A stretch of 64,000 bases of DNA from Oleispira sp963851095 (GTDB lineage: Bacteria; Pseudomonadota; Gammaproteobacteria; Pseudomonadales; Oceanobacteraceae), in the NCBI GenBank assembly GCA_963851095.1, contig CAWKOX010000010.1:124001-188000 (forward strand), in the 5' to 3' direction. A program made the translations under genes and the position numbers. Position 1 is the first letter of the stretch. The number at the start of each line of letters is the position of its first letter. The notes beneath the pieces were generated by a model. That model saw only the letters and a list, made by a program, of their open reading frames with translations, was not told the DNA's origin and made no database searches. Shown here in pieces: positions 42,706 to 51,817 of this stretch.

Positions 42706-44517
42706 TTAGGTCTCTATATCGACTAAGCGCTGTTCAAAATTCTGCTTGCGTTTAGCAAGCGTGCCATGGCGTGACTGAACATCACTAACAATAATCCCTT
42801 GCTCGGTTAATCGTTGCCGTAAGGGTTGAACATGTTGTGATATTTGGCTGAGCGTCGAAGCAGATTCAGACCAAAAGGTGGTATTGCATTCATTTTCAAA
42901 CATCGAAATCTCAATGCCGAGCTGGCCAAGCTGCGGCAATTCAAAGTGGAGGTTAATAAACCAATGGCTTTTCTGCTCACCTTGGTGATTCGTTTTTTCC
43001 TCTTTGTTTATAAAAAATTCAATTAATTGAAATTGTTCATTGTGATTCATTAATAGCGGTAACCATTGCTGGTTTTGGGCAGCTGTTTGGTTGGGATTAT
43101 TAAGGCTGTTGTTAGAAGCGCTATCAGCTTGCTGCATTTGAACACCTTGTTCGCGCTCAAGGTGTGCCAGTAAATTCTGTAATGTACGAAAAACCGTCAT
43201 TTCGTTACCCGTGCGTGCGGGCCAATTTAAAGGAATGCGAGTAGATGAGTCATCTTGCTGAGTTAGCTGGCTAAGTATTTGGCTAAGCGCAAACTTATTA
43301 TTTGAGCTTGGGTTTTGCAGCAACGGATCTTTTAAAAGGTCACTGAGAGACGTGTATGTTTGGTTGTTTAATAACGGGTTTTGCCAGCTACTGGAACTGG
43401 GTTGTAGGCTTGCATTATTGAGCCCAGATAATACTTTACTGGTTTGTTCTAAACTTTGAGCGGTATTTTGAAGCGCGCTGGTAAGACCCTTAGTATTTGA
43501 GGAAGGCGAGGCGGTATCATTGTTTGAGAAATTGTTTGAAAATATCTTTTGTTGGATTTTTTGCAGTTGCTGAAAAATATTGTTGGCACTTAACGGGGTT
43601 TTTAACCCTGTACGATTATTTTCGCTGCCGCTATATCCTGCTTTACCGAGCTGTGTGAGTTGTTGGGCAAGTTGGCCTAGTTGGGCTTCAGCCTTAATGC
43701 CGGTATTGTTGAGAGCATTTTTTAGACCTGCGCTGGTATTAATGTCGTTACTACTGGGAAGTTGTTGAAGCCAGTTCTTTATGTGTTGCTCTGGGTTTGA
43801 ATGAGAGCTAGTCGATACGTTTGTAGAGGCAGTACTAGGAATGGTTGCAGCGTTCTTAGTAAGCGAAGGGTTAAGTGACTGATAGGCTAGCTGAGCCAGT
43901 GTCTGTTTTGTTGTAAGGCTCGCGACCGGTGCTTTTAGATCAGTATTACTGCTTATACTGGCTAAGGGCTTTTCGGTCGGGCTGTGTGCTGAATCATTGT
44001 GTATCGATGCTTTCGCGGCCGTCCCAGACAGGAGTGTGCTGAGTTGATCAATTAACTTATTGAACCCAGTGGATTGAATCTTAGGAATACGGTCGGCCAA
44101 TAACTGCTGCATGGCGGCTTTAGCGCTGGCCTGATCTAGGGGCTTTTCTTGAGTCGAAGGTAATATTTTTAATTCAGGGCCGGGGCTTACTTTTACGTCT
44201 AATAGGGCACCTTTTTTAAAGTGTTCTTTACTGACCGTTTCAATGGTTTGCTCAGCAACTTTTAGTACGACACGGTATTGCTGTTCTTTAGAATCTGGGT
44301 TTTGGTTTGCCTGCTTCTCTTGGGATTGATTTTGTCTTGCCTCTTGAGTCTGGGATGGCTCTTGAGTCTGCGAGGGCTTACTTTGAGTGTGTTTATTTTG
44401 CGAAAGAATGGGTTCTGAAGAGACAACTTCCGCTTTTAAAATGGCCACAGGTGTCTTGTCGGCCTTGGTGCTAACCACGTTAATCAATCTGGGATTTATA
44501 AGTGGAATTCTATCCAT
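42706..44517 (-). CDS. FliK-like flagellar hook-length control protein
   Basis: A 603-residue protein with a long, low-complexity Gln/Asn/Ser-rich body, including SQTQE-type repeats at residues ~45-70, and a compact C-terminal domain (~500-590) resembling FliK (HWFINLHFELPQLGQLGIEISMFENECNTTFWSESASTLSQISQ, then LRQRLTEQGIIVSDVQ). In flagella, FliK measures hook length and signals FlhB to switch substrates. It pairs with the FlhB-like gene downstream. No other flagellar genes are near, so whether it serves the main flagellum is unclear. Confidence 0.85.
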   Translation of the reverse strand: MDRIPLINPRLINVVSTKADKTPVAILKAEVVSSEPILSQNKHTQSKPSQTQEPSQTQEARQNQSQEKQANQNPDSKEQQYRVVLKVAEQTIETVSKEHFKKGALLDVKVSPGPELKILPSTQEKPLDQASAKAAMQQLLADRIPKIQSTGFNKLIDQLSTLLSGTAAKASIHNDSAHSPTEKPLASISSNTDLKAPVASLTTKQTLAQLAYQSLNPSLTKNAATIPSTASTNVSTSSHSNPEQHIKNWLQQLPSSNDINTSAGLKNALNNTGIKAEAQLGQLAQQLTQLGKAGYSGSENNRTGLKTPLSANNIFQQLQKIQQKIFSNNFSNNDTASPSSNTKGLTSALQNTAQSLEQTSKVLSGLNNASLQPSSSSWQNPLLNNQTYTSLSDLLKDPLLQNPSSNNKFALSQILSQLTQQDDSSTRIPLNWPARTGNEMTVFRTLQNLLAHLEREQGVQMQQADSASNNSLNNPNQTAAQNQQWLPLLMNHNEQFQLIEFFINKEEKTNHQGEQKSHWFINLHFELPQLGQLGIEISMFENECNTTFWSESASTLSQISQHVQPLRQRLTEQGIIVSDVQSRHGTLAKRKQNFEQRLVDIET

Positions 44518-44675
44518 AATTCATTGTTTCAAACCGTGATAACATATTGATTATAGAGGGTTAATTACTACCGGACGCGCTACAATCGAATATCTTTTAG
44601 TCGTATATCAAGTTATCGACCGACTTAGATCAATCTTGAGGCTTACAATTATTACCTGCAAGCATTGAATCAGTT

Positions 44676-44681
44676 TATAAT
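44676..44681 (+). promoter_or_regulatory. ccmA: Candidate -10 element of the ccm operon promoter
   Basis: TATAAT, a perfect sigma-70 -10 hexamer, lies 46 bp before the ccmA start. No good -35 sequence is found at 16-18 bp, so an activator may be needed or the match is by chance in AT-rich DNA. Confidence 0.35.
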
Positions 44682-44726
44682 ACTGGCATAAACCAGCCAA
44701 TTATTCTCATTAGCCATAGGATACAT

Positions 44727-45395
44727 ATGACTAGCCCAGATCCTGTCGATTTTTCGATCAGGTTTACCACTCATTGTGATTTGTCAGCTGACGGAGTGAG
44801 TTGTGAGCGAGACGACCGTATCTTGTTTGATAACTTAAGTCTGTCAGTCGAAAAAGGCGATCTTATTCAATTGGTGGGGCCAAACGGCGCAGGCAAAACA
44901 ACGCTGTTGCGTTTAATGGCGGGCTTGAATCAAGATTTCGAAGGCAAAGTTCGTTGGTTCGGCGAGAATATTAAAACGTGCTTCCACGACTACGCTCGTC
45001 AGCGATTATATATAGGCCATCTTTCTGCCATTAAAAAAGTGCTAACGCCGCTAGAAAATCTGCGCTGGTTTGTCAGTAGCTGGCCAGAAGTGAAAGAGGC
45101 GGATCTTTGGACAGCCCTTGAAGAAGTGACCTTAGCGGGTTACGAAGATGTTCCGTGCCAACAGCTATCAGCCGGTCAGCAACGTCGTGTTGCGTTAGCG
45201 CGATTGCTGGTTACGCCGACACCGTTGTGGATTCTCGATGAACCCTTCACCGCGCTCGATAAAGCGGGGGTTGCTTGGTTAGAAAGCCAAATCGCTCGTC
45301 ATGTTAATGCCGGTGGCAGCGTTTTAATCACCAGTCATCATGCGTTAACGGATATTCCCGCATTACGCCAGATTGAATTGGGGATGCATAAATGA
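44727..45395 (+). CDS. ccmA: CcmA, cytochrome c maturation ABC ATPase
   Basis: CcmA is the ATPase of the CcmABCD complex, which releases haem-loaded CcmE. The 222-residue protein has Walker A GPNGAGKTT (51-59), signature LSAGQQRRVALAR, Walker B LWILDEPFTALD and the switch His in ITSHH. It is first in the nine-gene operon and overlaps ccmB by 4 bp (ATGA). It is divergent from the FliK-like gene, as in pseudomonads. Confidence 0.95.
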   Translation: MTSPDPVDFSIRFTTHCDLSADGVSCERDDRILFDNLSLSVEKGDLIQLVGPNGAGKTTLLRLMAGLNQDFEGKVRWFGENIKTCFHDYARQRLYIGHLSAIKKVLTPLENLRWFVSSWPEVKEADLWTALEEVTLAGYEDVPCQQLSAGQQRRVALARLLVTPTPLWILDEPFTALDKAGVAWLESQIARHVNAGGSVLITSHHALTDIPALRQIELGMHK

Positions 45396-46060
45396 GCTTA
45401 GTTACTGCAACGATTAAACGAGACTTAGTCATTGCTGCCCGTAATCCTGGGGAATGGTTAAACCCTCTCATGTTCTTTTTAATGGTTTTAGCGCTCTTTC
45501 CGCTGGCCGTTGATCCTGATCCTAAATTTCTTTCTAAAATCGCAGCCGGTGTTGTCTGGGTTGCGGCATTGCTGGCGACGTTATTGTCTTTAGATGCACT
45601 TTTTAAAGCCGATGTCGAAGATGGCACCTTGGAACAATGGTTGGCGTCAGGGGAATCCTTATTTGCCATGGCGCTGGGCAAGGTGTTTGTTCACTGGTGC
45701 GTTAGTGGCTTACCGCTCACATTAGTAGCCCCTCTATTAGCGTTAATGATGAATTTGCCAGAAGATGCCTACAGTGCGTTGTTTTTTAGCTTATTATTAG
45801 GAACCCCTATTTTAAGTCTGTTAGGTGCGGTAGGCGCGGCTTTGACGGCGGGTGTACGCAGTGGCGGCTTGTTATTAAGTCTGGTTATTTTGCCTCTTTA
45901 CATTCCTATACTCATCTTTGGTGCGAGTGCGGTATATCATGCAGGCATTGGAATGGAGTATGCGGGTCAATTAGGCTTTTTAGGCTCATTTTTATGCATA
46001 TCACTGACACTGACACCTTTTGCGGTGGCAGGGGCCTTGAAATTAAATTTGTCTCGTTAA
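45392..46060 (+). CDS. ccmB: CcmB, haem exporter membrane subunit
   Basis: A 222-residue integral membrane protein with six predicted helices. Family blocks are IKRDLVIAARNPGEWLNPLMFFLMVLALFPLAVDPDP at the start and WVAALLATLLSLDALFKADVEDGTLEQWL after it. It forms the membrane channel part of CcmABCD with CcmA. The start overlaps the ccmA stop, showing translational coupling. Confidence 0.95.
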   Translation: MSLVTATIKRDLVIAARNPGEWLNPLMFFLMVLALFPLAVDPDPKFLSKIAAGVVWVAALLATLLSLDALFKADVEDGTLEQWLASGESLFAMALGKVFVHWCVSGLPLTLVAPLLALMMNLPEDAYSALFFSLLLGTPILSLLGAVGAALTAGVRSGGLLLSLVILPLYIPILIFGASAVYHAGIGMEYAGQLGFLGSFLCISLTLTPFAVAGALKLNLSR

Positions 46061-46088
46061 TATAACAATAGAATTTGGATATCGAGTT

Positions 46089-46847
46089 ATGTGGGAAGCG
46101 TTAAAGCGACTGTATCATCGAATGGGGTCGCCAAAATGGTTTTATGAAATATCGGCAGTTTGGCTTCCTTGGTTTGCTATTCCAGCGGCGTTATTTTTGA
46201 TTGTAGGGGCTGTATGGGGATTGGCTTTTGCTCCGGCTGATTATCAGCAGGGTAATAGCTTTCGTATTATTTATATTCATGTGCCCACGGCGATATTAGC
46301 TCAAAGTGCGTATGCCATGATGGCCGTTAGTGGTGCAATATTTTTGATTTGGCGAATGAAAATGGCGGCTTGGGTGGCGGCTTCGATCGCGCCTATTGGT
46401 GCTAGTTTCTGTTTTGTTGCCCTCATTACGGGTGCTATTTGGGGTAAGCCTACTTGGGGGACTTGGTGGGTTTGGGACGCGCGATTAACGTCCATGCTGC
46501 TGTTATTGTTTTTATACTTTGGTGTAATGGCGCTGCAAAAAGCGATGGATACTGAAGAAAACTCTGCTAAAGCCGGTGCAATTTTGTCTTTAGTGGGGTT
46601 GGTTAATATCCCTATTATTAAGTATTCCGTTGAGTGGTGGAATACCTTGCATCAGCCTGCCACGTTAAAACTCACCGAAGAGTCGACGATGGCCATGGAA
46701 ATGTTAATTCCTTTGCTGATCATGATTGTTGGCTTTTATTTATTGTTCGCGACGCTGATTTTTATGCGTACACGAAATCATGTTTTATGGCATGAGCGTA
46801 AAAAGAATTGGGTGAAAAAGTTAATACAGCCAGAGGCAGAGAAATAA
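46089..46847 (+). CDS. ccmC: CcmC, haem-handling protein
   Basis: A 252-residue membrane protein with six predicted helices and the tryptophan-rich WWD motif (GTWWVWDARLTSMLLLLFLY, near residues 123-142). It presents haem to CcmE in the periplasm; flanking His residues, in IYIHVPTAI and in WWNTLHQPATL, are the likely axial ligands. It lies 28 bp after ccmB. Confidence 0.96.
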   Translation: MWEALKRLYHRMGSPKWFYEISAVWLPWFAIPAALFLIVGAVWGLAFAPADYQQGNSFRIIYIHVPTAILAQSAYAMMAVSGAIFLIWRMKMAAWVAASIAPIGASFCFVALITGAIWGKPTWGTWWVWDARLTSMLLLLFLYFGVMALQKAMDTEENSAKAGAILSLVGLVNIPIIKYSVEWWNTLHQPATLKLTEESTMAMEMLIPLLIMIVGFYLLFATLIFMRTRNHVLWHERKKNWVKKLIQPEAEK

Positions 46848-46848
46848 T

Positions 46849-47037
46849 ATGTTTTTTGAAAGCTTTGCTGAATTTTTAGCGATGGGCAAACACGGTTTTT
46901 ATGTGTGGCTTTGTTACGGTATTACCGCGTTAGTGATTATTGCAAATATTCTTGCACCCATTCGCCAGCGAAAGAAATTGATTGAACAACAGACGCGTTT
47001 ACTGCGTCGGGAGAAGAAAAATGCATCCGAAGCGTAA
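46849..47037 (+). CDS. ccmD: CcmD, small subunit of the haem exporter
   Basis: A 62-residue protein with one transmembrane helix (~residues 17-37) and a basic cytosolic tail. The start FFESFAEFLAMGKHGFYVW is typical. It helps release holo-CcmE from CcmABC. It is 1 bp after ccmC and overlaps the ccmE start by 17 bp. Confidence 0.92.
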   Translation: MFFESFAEFLAMGKHGFYVWLCYGITALVIIANILAPIRQRKKLIEQQTRLLRREKKNASEA

Positions 47038-47491
47038 GAATCGATTGATTCTGATTTTATTTATGGTGATTGGTCTTGGCGCAGCGGTTGGCTTAATGAT
47101 GTATTCATTAAGCCAAAACATCGATTTATTCATGACCCCGACGCAAATTGCAAATGGTGAAGTTCGTCCGGGTCAAACCATTCGTGCGGGTGGTCTTGTG
47201 GTTGCTGGCAGCGTGGCTCGCAGTGATGATGGTTTGAATGTTAGCTTTGCTATTACTGATGGTGCGGTCAATGTAACCGTTGAATACGAAGGGATTTTGC
47301 CGGACCTATTCCGAGAGGGGCAGGGAATTGTCGCCATGGGTAAAGTTGATTCACGTAAGGTGATGATTGCCTCCGAAGTTTTAGCAAAACACGACGAAGA
47401 GTATATGCCACCCGAAGTGCAGCACGCACTCGACAATGCGCATAAAGACGGCGTTGAAAAATTAAAATCCACCTCTGAAAAGCAGTACTAG
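47021..47491 (+). CDS. ccmE: CcmE, periplasmic haem chaperone
   Basis: The 156-residue protein is anchored by an N-terminal helix (~8-28) and holds haem covalently. The haem-binding His124 and Tyr128 are in LAKHDEEYMPPE, the classic HxxxY form. The ATG at 47021, inside ccmD, is chosen because GGGAGAAG precedes it and the product then begins MHPKRKNRL as in the family; an upstream in-frame start at 46982 would add 13 unrelated residues. Confidence 0.96.
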   Translation: MHPKRKNRLILILFMVIGLGAAVGLMMYSLSQNIDLFMTPTQIANGEVRPGQTIRAGGLVVAGSVARSDDGLNVSFAITDGAVNVTVEYEGILPDLFREGQGIVAMGKVDSRKVMIASEVLAKHDEEYMPPEVQHALDNAHKDGVEKLKSTSEKQY

Positions 47492-47493
47492 AA

Positions 47494-49428
47494 ATGGCAG
47501 CTGAATACGGACACATAGCATTACTTATTGCCCTAGCATTTGCCTGTGTGCAATCTTTTGTCCCCATGCTAGGGGCACAAACCAATCGTGAATGGTTGAT
47601 GCAGTACGCGAGGCCCATGGCTTTGGGCCAAGCGCTATTCTTATTGATTAGCTTTGTTGCTTTGAGCTATTGCTTCTTGGTGGATGACTTTTCAGTCGCG
47701 TATGTGGCCAATAACAGCAACAGCCTATTGCCTCAAATATTCAAGTTCAGCGCAGTGTGGGGTGCTCACGAAGGTTCATTACTGCTTTGGGTATTAATGC
47801 TAGGGCTTTGGGGGGCTGCCGTTGCGATGTTTAGCCGAACTTTACCGTTGGACATGGTTGCCCGCGTATTAGCGGTTATGGGAATGGTGGGTGTCGGCTT
47901 TATTCTGTTTACGCTATTCACTTCAAATCCGTTTGACCGCAGCTTACCGTCCATTCCGACGGACGGCGCAGATTTAAACCCATTATTGCAAGATTTTGGT
48001 TTGATCGTTCATCCGCCTACTTTGTATATGGGGTATGTGGGGTTCTCGGTTGCGTTCTCTTTTGCGATTGCCGCGCTATTAGGTGGACGATTGGATGCGG
48101 CTTGGGCGCGCTGGTCTCGACCTTGGACAACCGCCGCCTGGGTATTTCTAACCATCGGTATTTCATTGGGTAGCTGGTGGGCTTATTACGAGCTTGGCTG
48201 GGGCGGCTGGTGGTTTTGGGATCCTGTAGAAAATGCTTCTTTCATGCCTTGGTTAGTGGGCACCGCGTTAATTCATTCATTAGCGGTAACAGAGAAGCGT
48301 GGGGTCTTTAAAAGCTGGACAGTACTATTAGCGATTTTTGCGTTCTCTTTGAGTTTATTAGGGACGTTCTTGGTTCGCTCGGGTGTTTTAACATCGGTTC
48401 ATGCATTTGCTTCAGACCCTGAACGAGGTGTGTTTATTCTCATGTTACTAGGCTTGAGTGTCGGTGGATCATTAACGGTTTATGCCTTAAAAGCACCAAC
48501 GGTATCATCGGCGGGTAAGTTTAAATTACTCTCTCGAGAAAGCTTTTTATTAGCCAATAATGCGTTATTGATTGTCGCTACGCTGACTATTTTGTTAGGC
48601 ACGCTGTATCCATTAATCGTTGATTTTATTAGTGGCGAGAAGCTATCCGTTGGCTCAGCTTGGTTTAATACCATGTTTGTTCCGCTCGCTGCGGCATTAA
48701 CCTCACTGGCAGGTATTGGTGCAATGTCTCGCTGGAAGACCATGTCGGGTAAATTATTACTGGCTCAAATTGCAAGCTCGTTTGTTTTAGCGATTATTGT
48801 TGCTGCAGTGTTCCCACTGGTTTATGCCGGAGACATGAACTTCAAAGTGGCTTTGGGTATGTTTGTTGCCACCTTGCTCATTGCCACGACGCTGCGTGAT
48901 GTTTGGACGAAGTCAAAAGGCAAGATTAGCCGCTTGTCTAAGCTAAGCCTGAGTTATTGGGGAATGGTTATTGCTCATTTAGGTGTTGCAGTAACGGTTA
49001 TCGGCATCACGGTTGTAAGTAACTTTAGTGTTGAGAAGGCCCTAAAAATGTACCCCGGTGAGTCGGCAGTTGTATCTGGCTACGATTTCAAATTTGCACA
49101 AATAGGCACGATGCAAGGGCCAAACTACAGCGCCCATGTTGGGGTATTTGAAATCTCCAAACAAGGTGAACGGGTTGCAACATTACATGCTGAGAAGCGT
49201 CGTTATAAAGTCAAAGGCTCTATGATGACAGAAGCCGCGATTGATGCGGGGTTATTCCGAGACCTTTATGTGTCGATGGGCGAGCCGTTAGAAGACGGTG
49301 CTTGGGCGATGCGCTTACAAGTGAAAGCTTATATGCGTTGGGTATGGTTAGGTTCTATATTCATGGCATTGGGTGGCTTGTTAGCAATTTTAGATAAGCG
49401 CTATCGTATGCGCGTTAAAACCGCTTAA
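47494..49428 (+). CDS. ccmF: CcmF, cytochrome c haem lyase subunit
   Basis: A 644-residue multi-spanning inner-membrane protein. The WWD motif (GWGGWWFWDPVENASFMPWL, ~residues 234-253) and the early block FSAVWGAHEGSLLLWVLMLGLWG are clear; conserved His residues lie in IVHPPTLYMGYVGFS and in the late VIAHLGVAVT. CcmF with CcmH and CcmI attaches haem to apocytochrome c. It starts 2 bp after the ccmE stop. Confidence 0.97.
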   Translation: MAAEYGHIALLIALAFACVQSFVPMLGAQTNREWLMQYARPMALGQALFLLISFVALSYCFLVDDFSVAYVANNSNSLLPQIFKFSAVWGAHEGSLLLWVLMLGLWGAAVAMFSRTLPLDMVARVLAVMGMVGVGFILFTLFTSNPFDRSLPSIPTDGADLNPLLQDFGLIVHPPTLYMGYVGFSVAFSFAIAALLGGRLDAAWARWSRPWTTAAWVFLTIGISLGSWWAYYELGWGGWWFWDPVENASFMPWLVGTALIHSLAVTEKRGVFKSWTVLLAIFAFSLSLLGTFLVRSGVLTSVHAFASDPERGVFILMLLGLSVGGSLTVYALKAPTVSSAGKFKLLSRESFLLANNALLIVATLTILLGTLYPLIVDFISGEKLSVGSAWFNTMFVPLAAALTSLAGIGAMSRWKTMSGKLLLAQIASSFVLAIIVAAVFPLVYAGDMNFKVALGMFVATLLIATTLRDVWTKSKGKISRLSKLSLSYWGMVIAHLGVAVTVIGITVVSNFSVEKALKMYPGESAVVSGYDFKFAQIGTMQGPNYSAHVGVFEISKQGERVATLHAEKRRYKVKGSMMTEAAIDAGLFRDLYVSMGEPLEDGAWAMRLQVKAYMRWVWLGSIFMALGGLLAILDKRYRMRVKTA

Positions 49429-49466
49429 ACGATTAGCTTAGATATGAATGGAATTGGGTAGTTAAT

Positions 49467-50045
49467 ATGAATCGCATGATGTTGTTTATTCCGCTGATTA
49501 TTTTTGCGGTGATGGCCGCTTTTTTAGGGGGAGGTATTGGACGTGAAAATAAAGATGTCTTACCTTCGCCGTTAGTTGATAAGCCCTTCCCTCAGTTTAT
49601 CTTGCAGCAAGTAGAGGCCGAAAAGCAGCTGACACAAACGGATTTGCAAGGTAAGCCGATGCTCGTCAATGTTTGGGCTACTTGGTGTCCAACCTGTAAA
49701 GCCGAGCATGAATTTTTGAATACGCTTGCAGCTGAAGGCATTCGAATTATTGGAATTAATTATAAAGACGATGATGAAGAAGCCAAAGTTTGGTTACGAG
49801 ATTATGGTAATCCTTACGAGTTTAATATCAGTGATCCGAAAGGCAAGCTGGGATTAGAGTTGGGTGTTTATGGCGCGCCAGAGACATTTTTTGTTGATGG
49901 TGATGGCATTATTCGCGCAAAGCATGTGGGCGATTTAAACCAGCAGGTATGGGATAAATATAAAGTTAAGTTTGCAAGCATGGCGACTCATCTTGATTCT
50001 GCGGCGGATGATCTTACCAACGCATCGATGGGAGAAGATAAGTAA
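49467..50045 (+). CDS. ccmG: CcmG/DsbE, membrane-anchored thioredoxin-like protein
   Basis: A 192-residue protein with an N-terminal anchor helix and a thioredoxin fold with the redox motif WCPTC (Cys74, Cys77). It keeps apocytochrome cysteines or CcmH reduced. The usual GVYGAPETFFVDGDGIIRAKHVG block is present, with the cis-Pro at GAPE. The C-terminal tail (~25 residues) is acidic. Its stop overlaps the ccmH start by one base (TAATG). Confidence 0.95.
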   Translation: MNRMMLFIPLIIFAVMAAFLGGGIGRENKDVLPSPLVDKPFPQFILQQVEAEKQLTQTDLQGKPMLVNVWATWCPTCKAEHEFLNTLAAEGIRIIGINYKDDDEEAKVWLRDYGNPYEFNISDPKGKLGLELGVYGAPETFFVDGDGIIRAKHVGDLNQQVWDKYKVKFASMATHLDSAADDLTNASMGEDK

Positions 50046-50512
50046 TGAAATTAATCATGGCACTGTGTTTGTCTTTATTTGCACTCACTTCTCTTGCTGT
50101 TGTTGATGGGCATAAATATCCCTTTGATAACGAAATCGATAAAGGGCGATTTGAAGTCTTAGCGGAAGAGCTTCGTTGCCCTAAATGTCAGAACCAAAAT
50201 CTTGCTGACTCTAATGCACCGGTTGCATCGGATTTACGCGATAAAGTGTATGAACTGATGATTGAAGGTCAAACCGATGATCAAATTGTGAGCTATTTAG
50301 TGGCACGTTATGGAGATTTTGTTCGATATAACCCACCGGTTCAAAAAAATACCTTCTTCTTGTGGTTTGGTCCTGGGGTCATGGCACTGATTGCCTTTTT
50401 TATTATTATTCGCCTTACGCGCACTAATAAAAAGTCACAGCCATTAAGTGAAGAAGAAAGCACCAAATTAGCTGAATTAAAAGCTGCAAGAAGTGAGAAA
50501 CAAGAGTCATGA
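50045..50512 (+). CDS. ccmH: CcmH, thiol-disulfide protein of the haem lyase
   Basis: A 155-residue protein with a signal peptide, the conserved redox motif LRCPKCQNQNLADS (Cys45, Cys48) and a C-terminal membrane helix (~106-122). It is the short form seen in pseudomonads, with the TPR part carried separately by CcmI. It works with CcmG on the haem-binding CxxCH cysteines. Confidence 0.95.
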   Translation: MKLIMALCLSLFALTSLAVVDGHKYPFDNEIDKGRFEVLAEELRCPKCQNQNLADSNAPVASDLRDKVYELMIEGQTDDQIVSYLVARYGDFVRYNPPVQKNTFFLWFGPGVMALIAFFIIIRLTRTNKKSQPLSEEESTKLAELKAARSEKQES

Positions 50513-51717
50513 TGATTACCCTGGTTTTATTATTGGTTACTTTAGGCTTTGTTGTTTGGCCTGCATTTTCCAACCGTGATTATATTGCTAGCCGAGAAGC
50601 AGAAAACTTACGCTTGTATAATCAGCGTAAAAAAGAAATCGCTAAAGCAGATTACACTGCAGACGAACGCGAGCAAATGCTATTGGAATTGGATCGCGAG
50701 TTAGTGACATCAGAAGCTGATGCAGCACAAACAAGTGATGCATCGCCAAAAACAAAAATCTTAACGTCATTTGCTTTATTCATATTGATGGTATCGAGCG
50801 TACTGTTTATTTATCAAGACATGGGGGCTCAAGATGAACTTGTTGCGACTCAGTTGTTAAATAAAATGTCGACGGAAAAATTGAGTGAAGAAGAGAATGC
50901 AACGTTAAAAGAAAGCTTGCGTAAAGCCTCAATCAGCCAGCCTGAAAATGGCGAGTGGTTATACCTCTATGCTCGTATGTTGGTTAATGATGGGCAATAT
51001 ACACAGGGTGTACAGACGTTCGAAACAATTCTTAAAGGGTTGCCAGAAGAAGCTAAAGCAGATCGTGCCGCAACACTGGTGCAGATCGCTCAAGGTAAAT
51101 TTTATATTGCCGAGCAAAAGGCGAGTGAGTCTATCTATAGCTACTTAGAGCGAGCGTTAGCGTTAGAACCTGGGAATTCACAGGCGTTAGGTTTAGGTGG
51201 CATTGTGGCGTTTGAGCTAGGGTATCTTGAAAAAGCCCTGGATCATTGGAAAGCACTTTGGTTCAACATGTCGAGCAGCCCAGAAGCGGGTGCATTAGAG
51301 CAGGGAATTCGACGCATTGCGGCTTCTTTAGAATCTGAGGGTAAAACAGTCGATTTGAGCTGGATGAAGCGTGCCGAGGTGAAAGTGCTTGTTTCGATCA
51401 CTGATGAATTGAAATCTCAATTGAAAGAAGGCGATGCTGTGTTTGTGATGGCTAAAGCAGTTTCTGGCCCAGTAATGCCATTGGCGGCATTAAGGGTGTT
51501 GGCGAAAGACTTGCCAATGGAGGTTGTTTTAAATGATAGCCAAGGTATGGTTCCTGGGCTTGCTCTGAGCAAGTTTGAAGAAGTTCAGCTGATTGCTCGG
51601 GTTGCGAAGGGTGGACAGCCTATGGCAAATCCTGGGGACTTTCAAGGGGTCATCAAGCCTGTTGTGGTGAAGTCGGATGGCATCGTTGAACTAGTGATTG
51701 ATCAAGTTGTTCCGTAA
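50509..51717 (+). CDS. ccmI: CcmI, apocytochrome c chaperone with TPR domain
   Basis: A 402-residue membrane protein with two helices (residues ~1-20 and ~88-107) separated by a short cytosolic coiled loop (YNQRKKEIAKADYTADEREQMLLELDREL), then a periplasmic TPR region (~140-290) and a C-terminal beta-rich domain. It binds the C-terminus of apocytochromes and delivers them to CcmF-CcmH. It overlaps ccmH by 4 bp and ends the operon. Confidence 0.94.
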   Translation: MMITLVLLLVTLGFVVWPAFSNRDYIASREAENLRLYNQRKKEIAKADYTADEREQMLLELDRELVTSEADAAQTSDASPKTKILTSFALFILMVSSVLFIYQDMGAQDELVATQLLNKMSTEKLSEEENATLKESLRKASISQPENGEWLYLYARMLVNDGQYTQGVQTFETILKGLPEEAKADRAATLVQIAQGKFYIAEQKASESIYSYLERALALEPGNSQALGLGGIVAFELGYLEKALDHWKALWFNMSSSPEAGALEQGIRRIAASLESEGKTVDLSWMKRAEVKVLVSITDELKSQLKEGDAVFVMAKAVSGPVMPLAALRVLAKDLPMEVVLNDSQGMVPGLALSKFEEVQLIARVAKGGQPMANPGDFQGVIKPVVVKSDGIVELVIDQVVP

Positions 51718-51743
51718 AGCATTTAGATAATCTGATGCGCAAT

Positions 51744-51779
51744 AAAAAAGCCTTGAGGTGCAAACCCAAGGCTTTTTTT
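51744..51779 (+). terminator. Terminator of the ccm operon
   Basis: Arms AAAAAAGCCTTG (51744-51755) and CAAGGCTTTTTT (51767-51778) are a perfect inverted repeat followed by T, with a further GGT/ACC pairing in the loop. The A-tract on the left also allows action on the opposite strand, for the convergent DUF2804 gene. Confidence 0.92.
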
Positions 51780-51817
51780 ATAGATTAAAAATGGCGATTA
51801 GCTTATTGGCTGAGCAC

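Noticed and set aside
44281..44400. Gln/Ser repeats in the FliK-like protein as a possible mobile or CRISPR-like repeat
   Set aside because: They are short, degenerate, in frame and typical of FliK low-complexity regions.
45328..45681. 117-codon minus-strand frame across the ccmA-ccmB junction
   Set aside because: It runs opposite to two well-conserved coupled genes and has no signals of its own.
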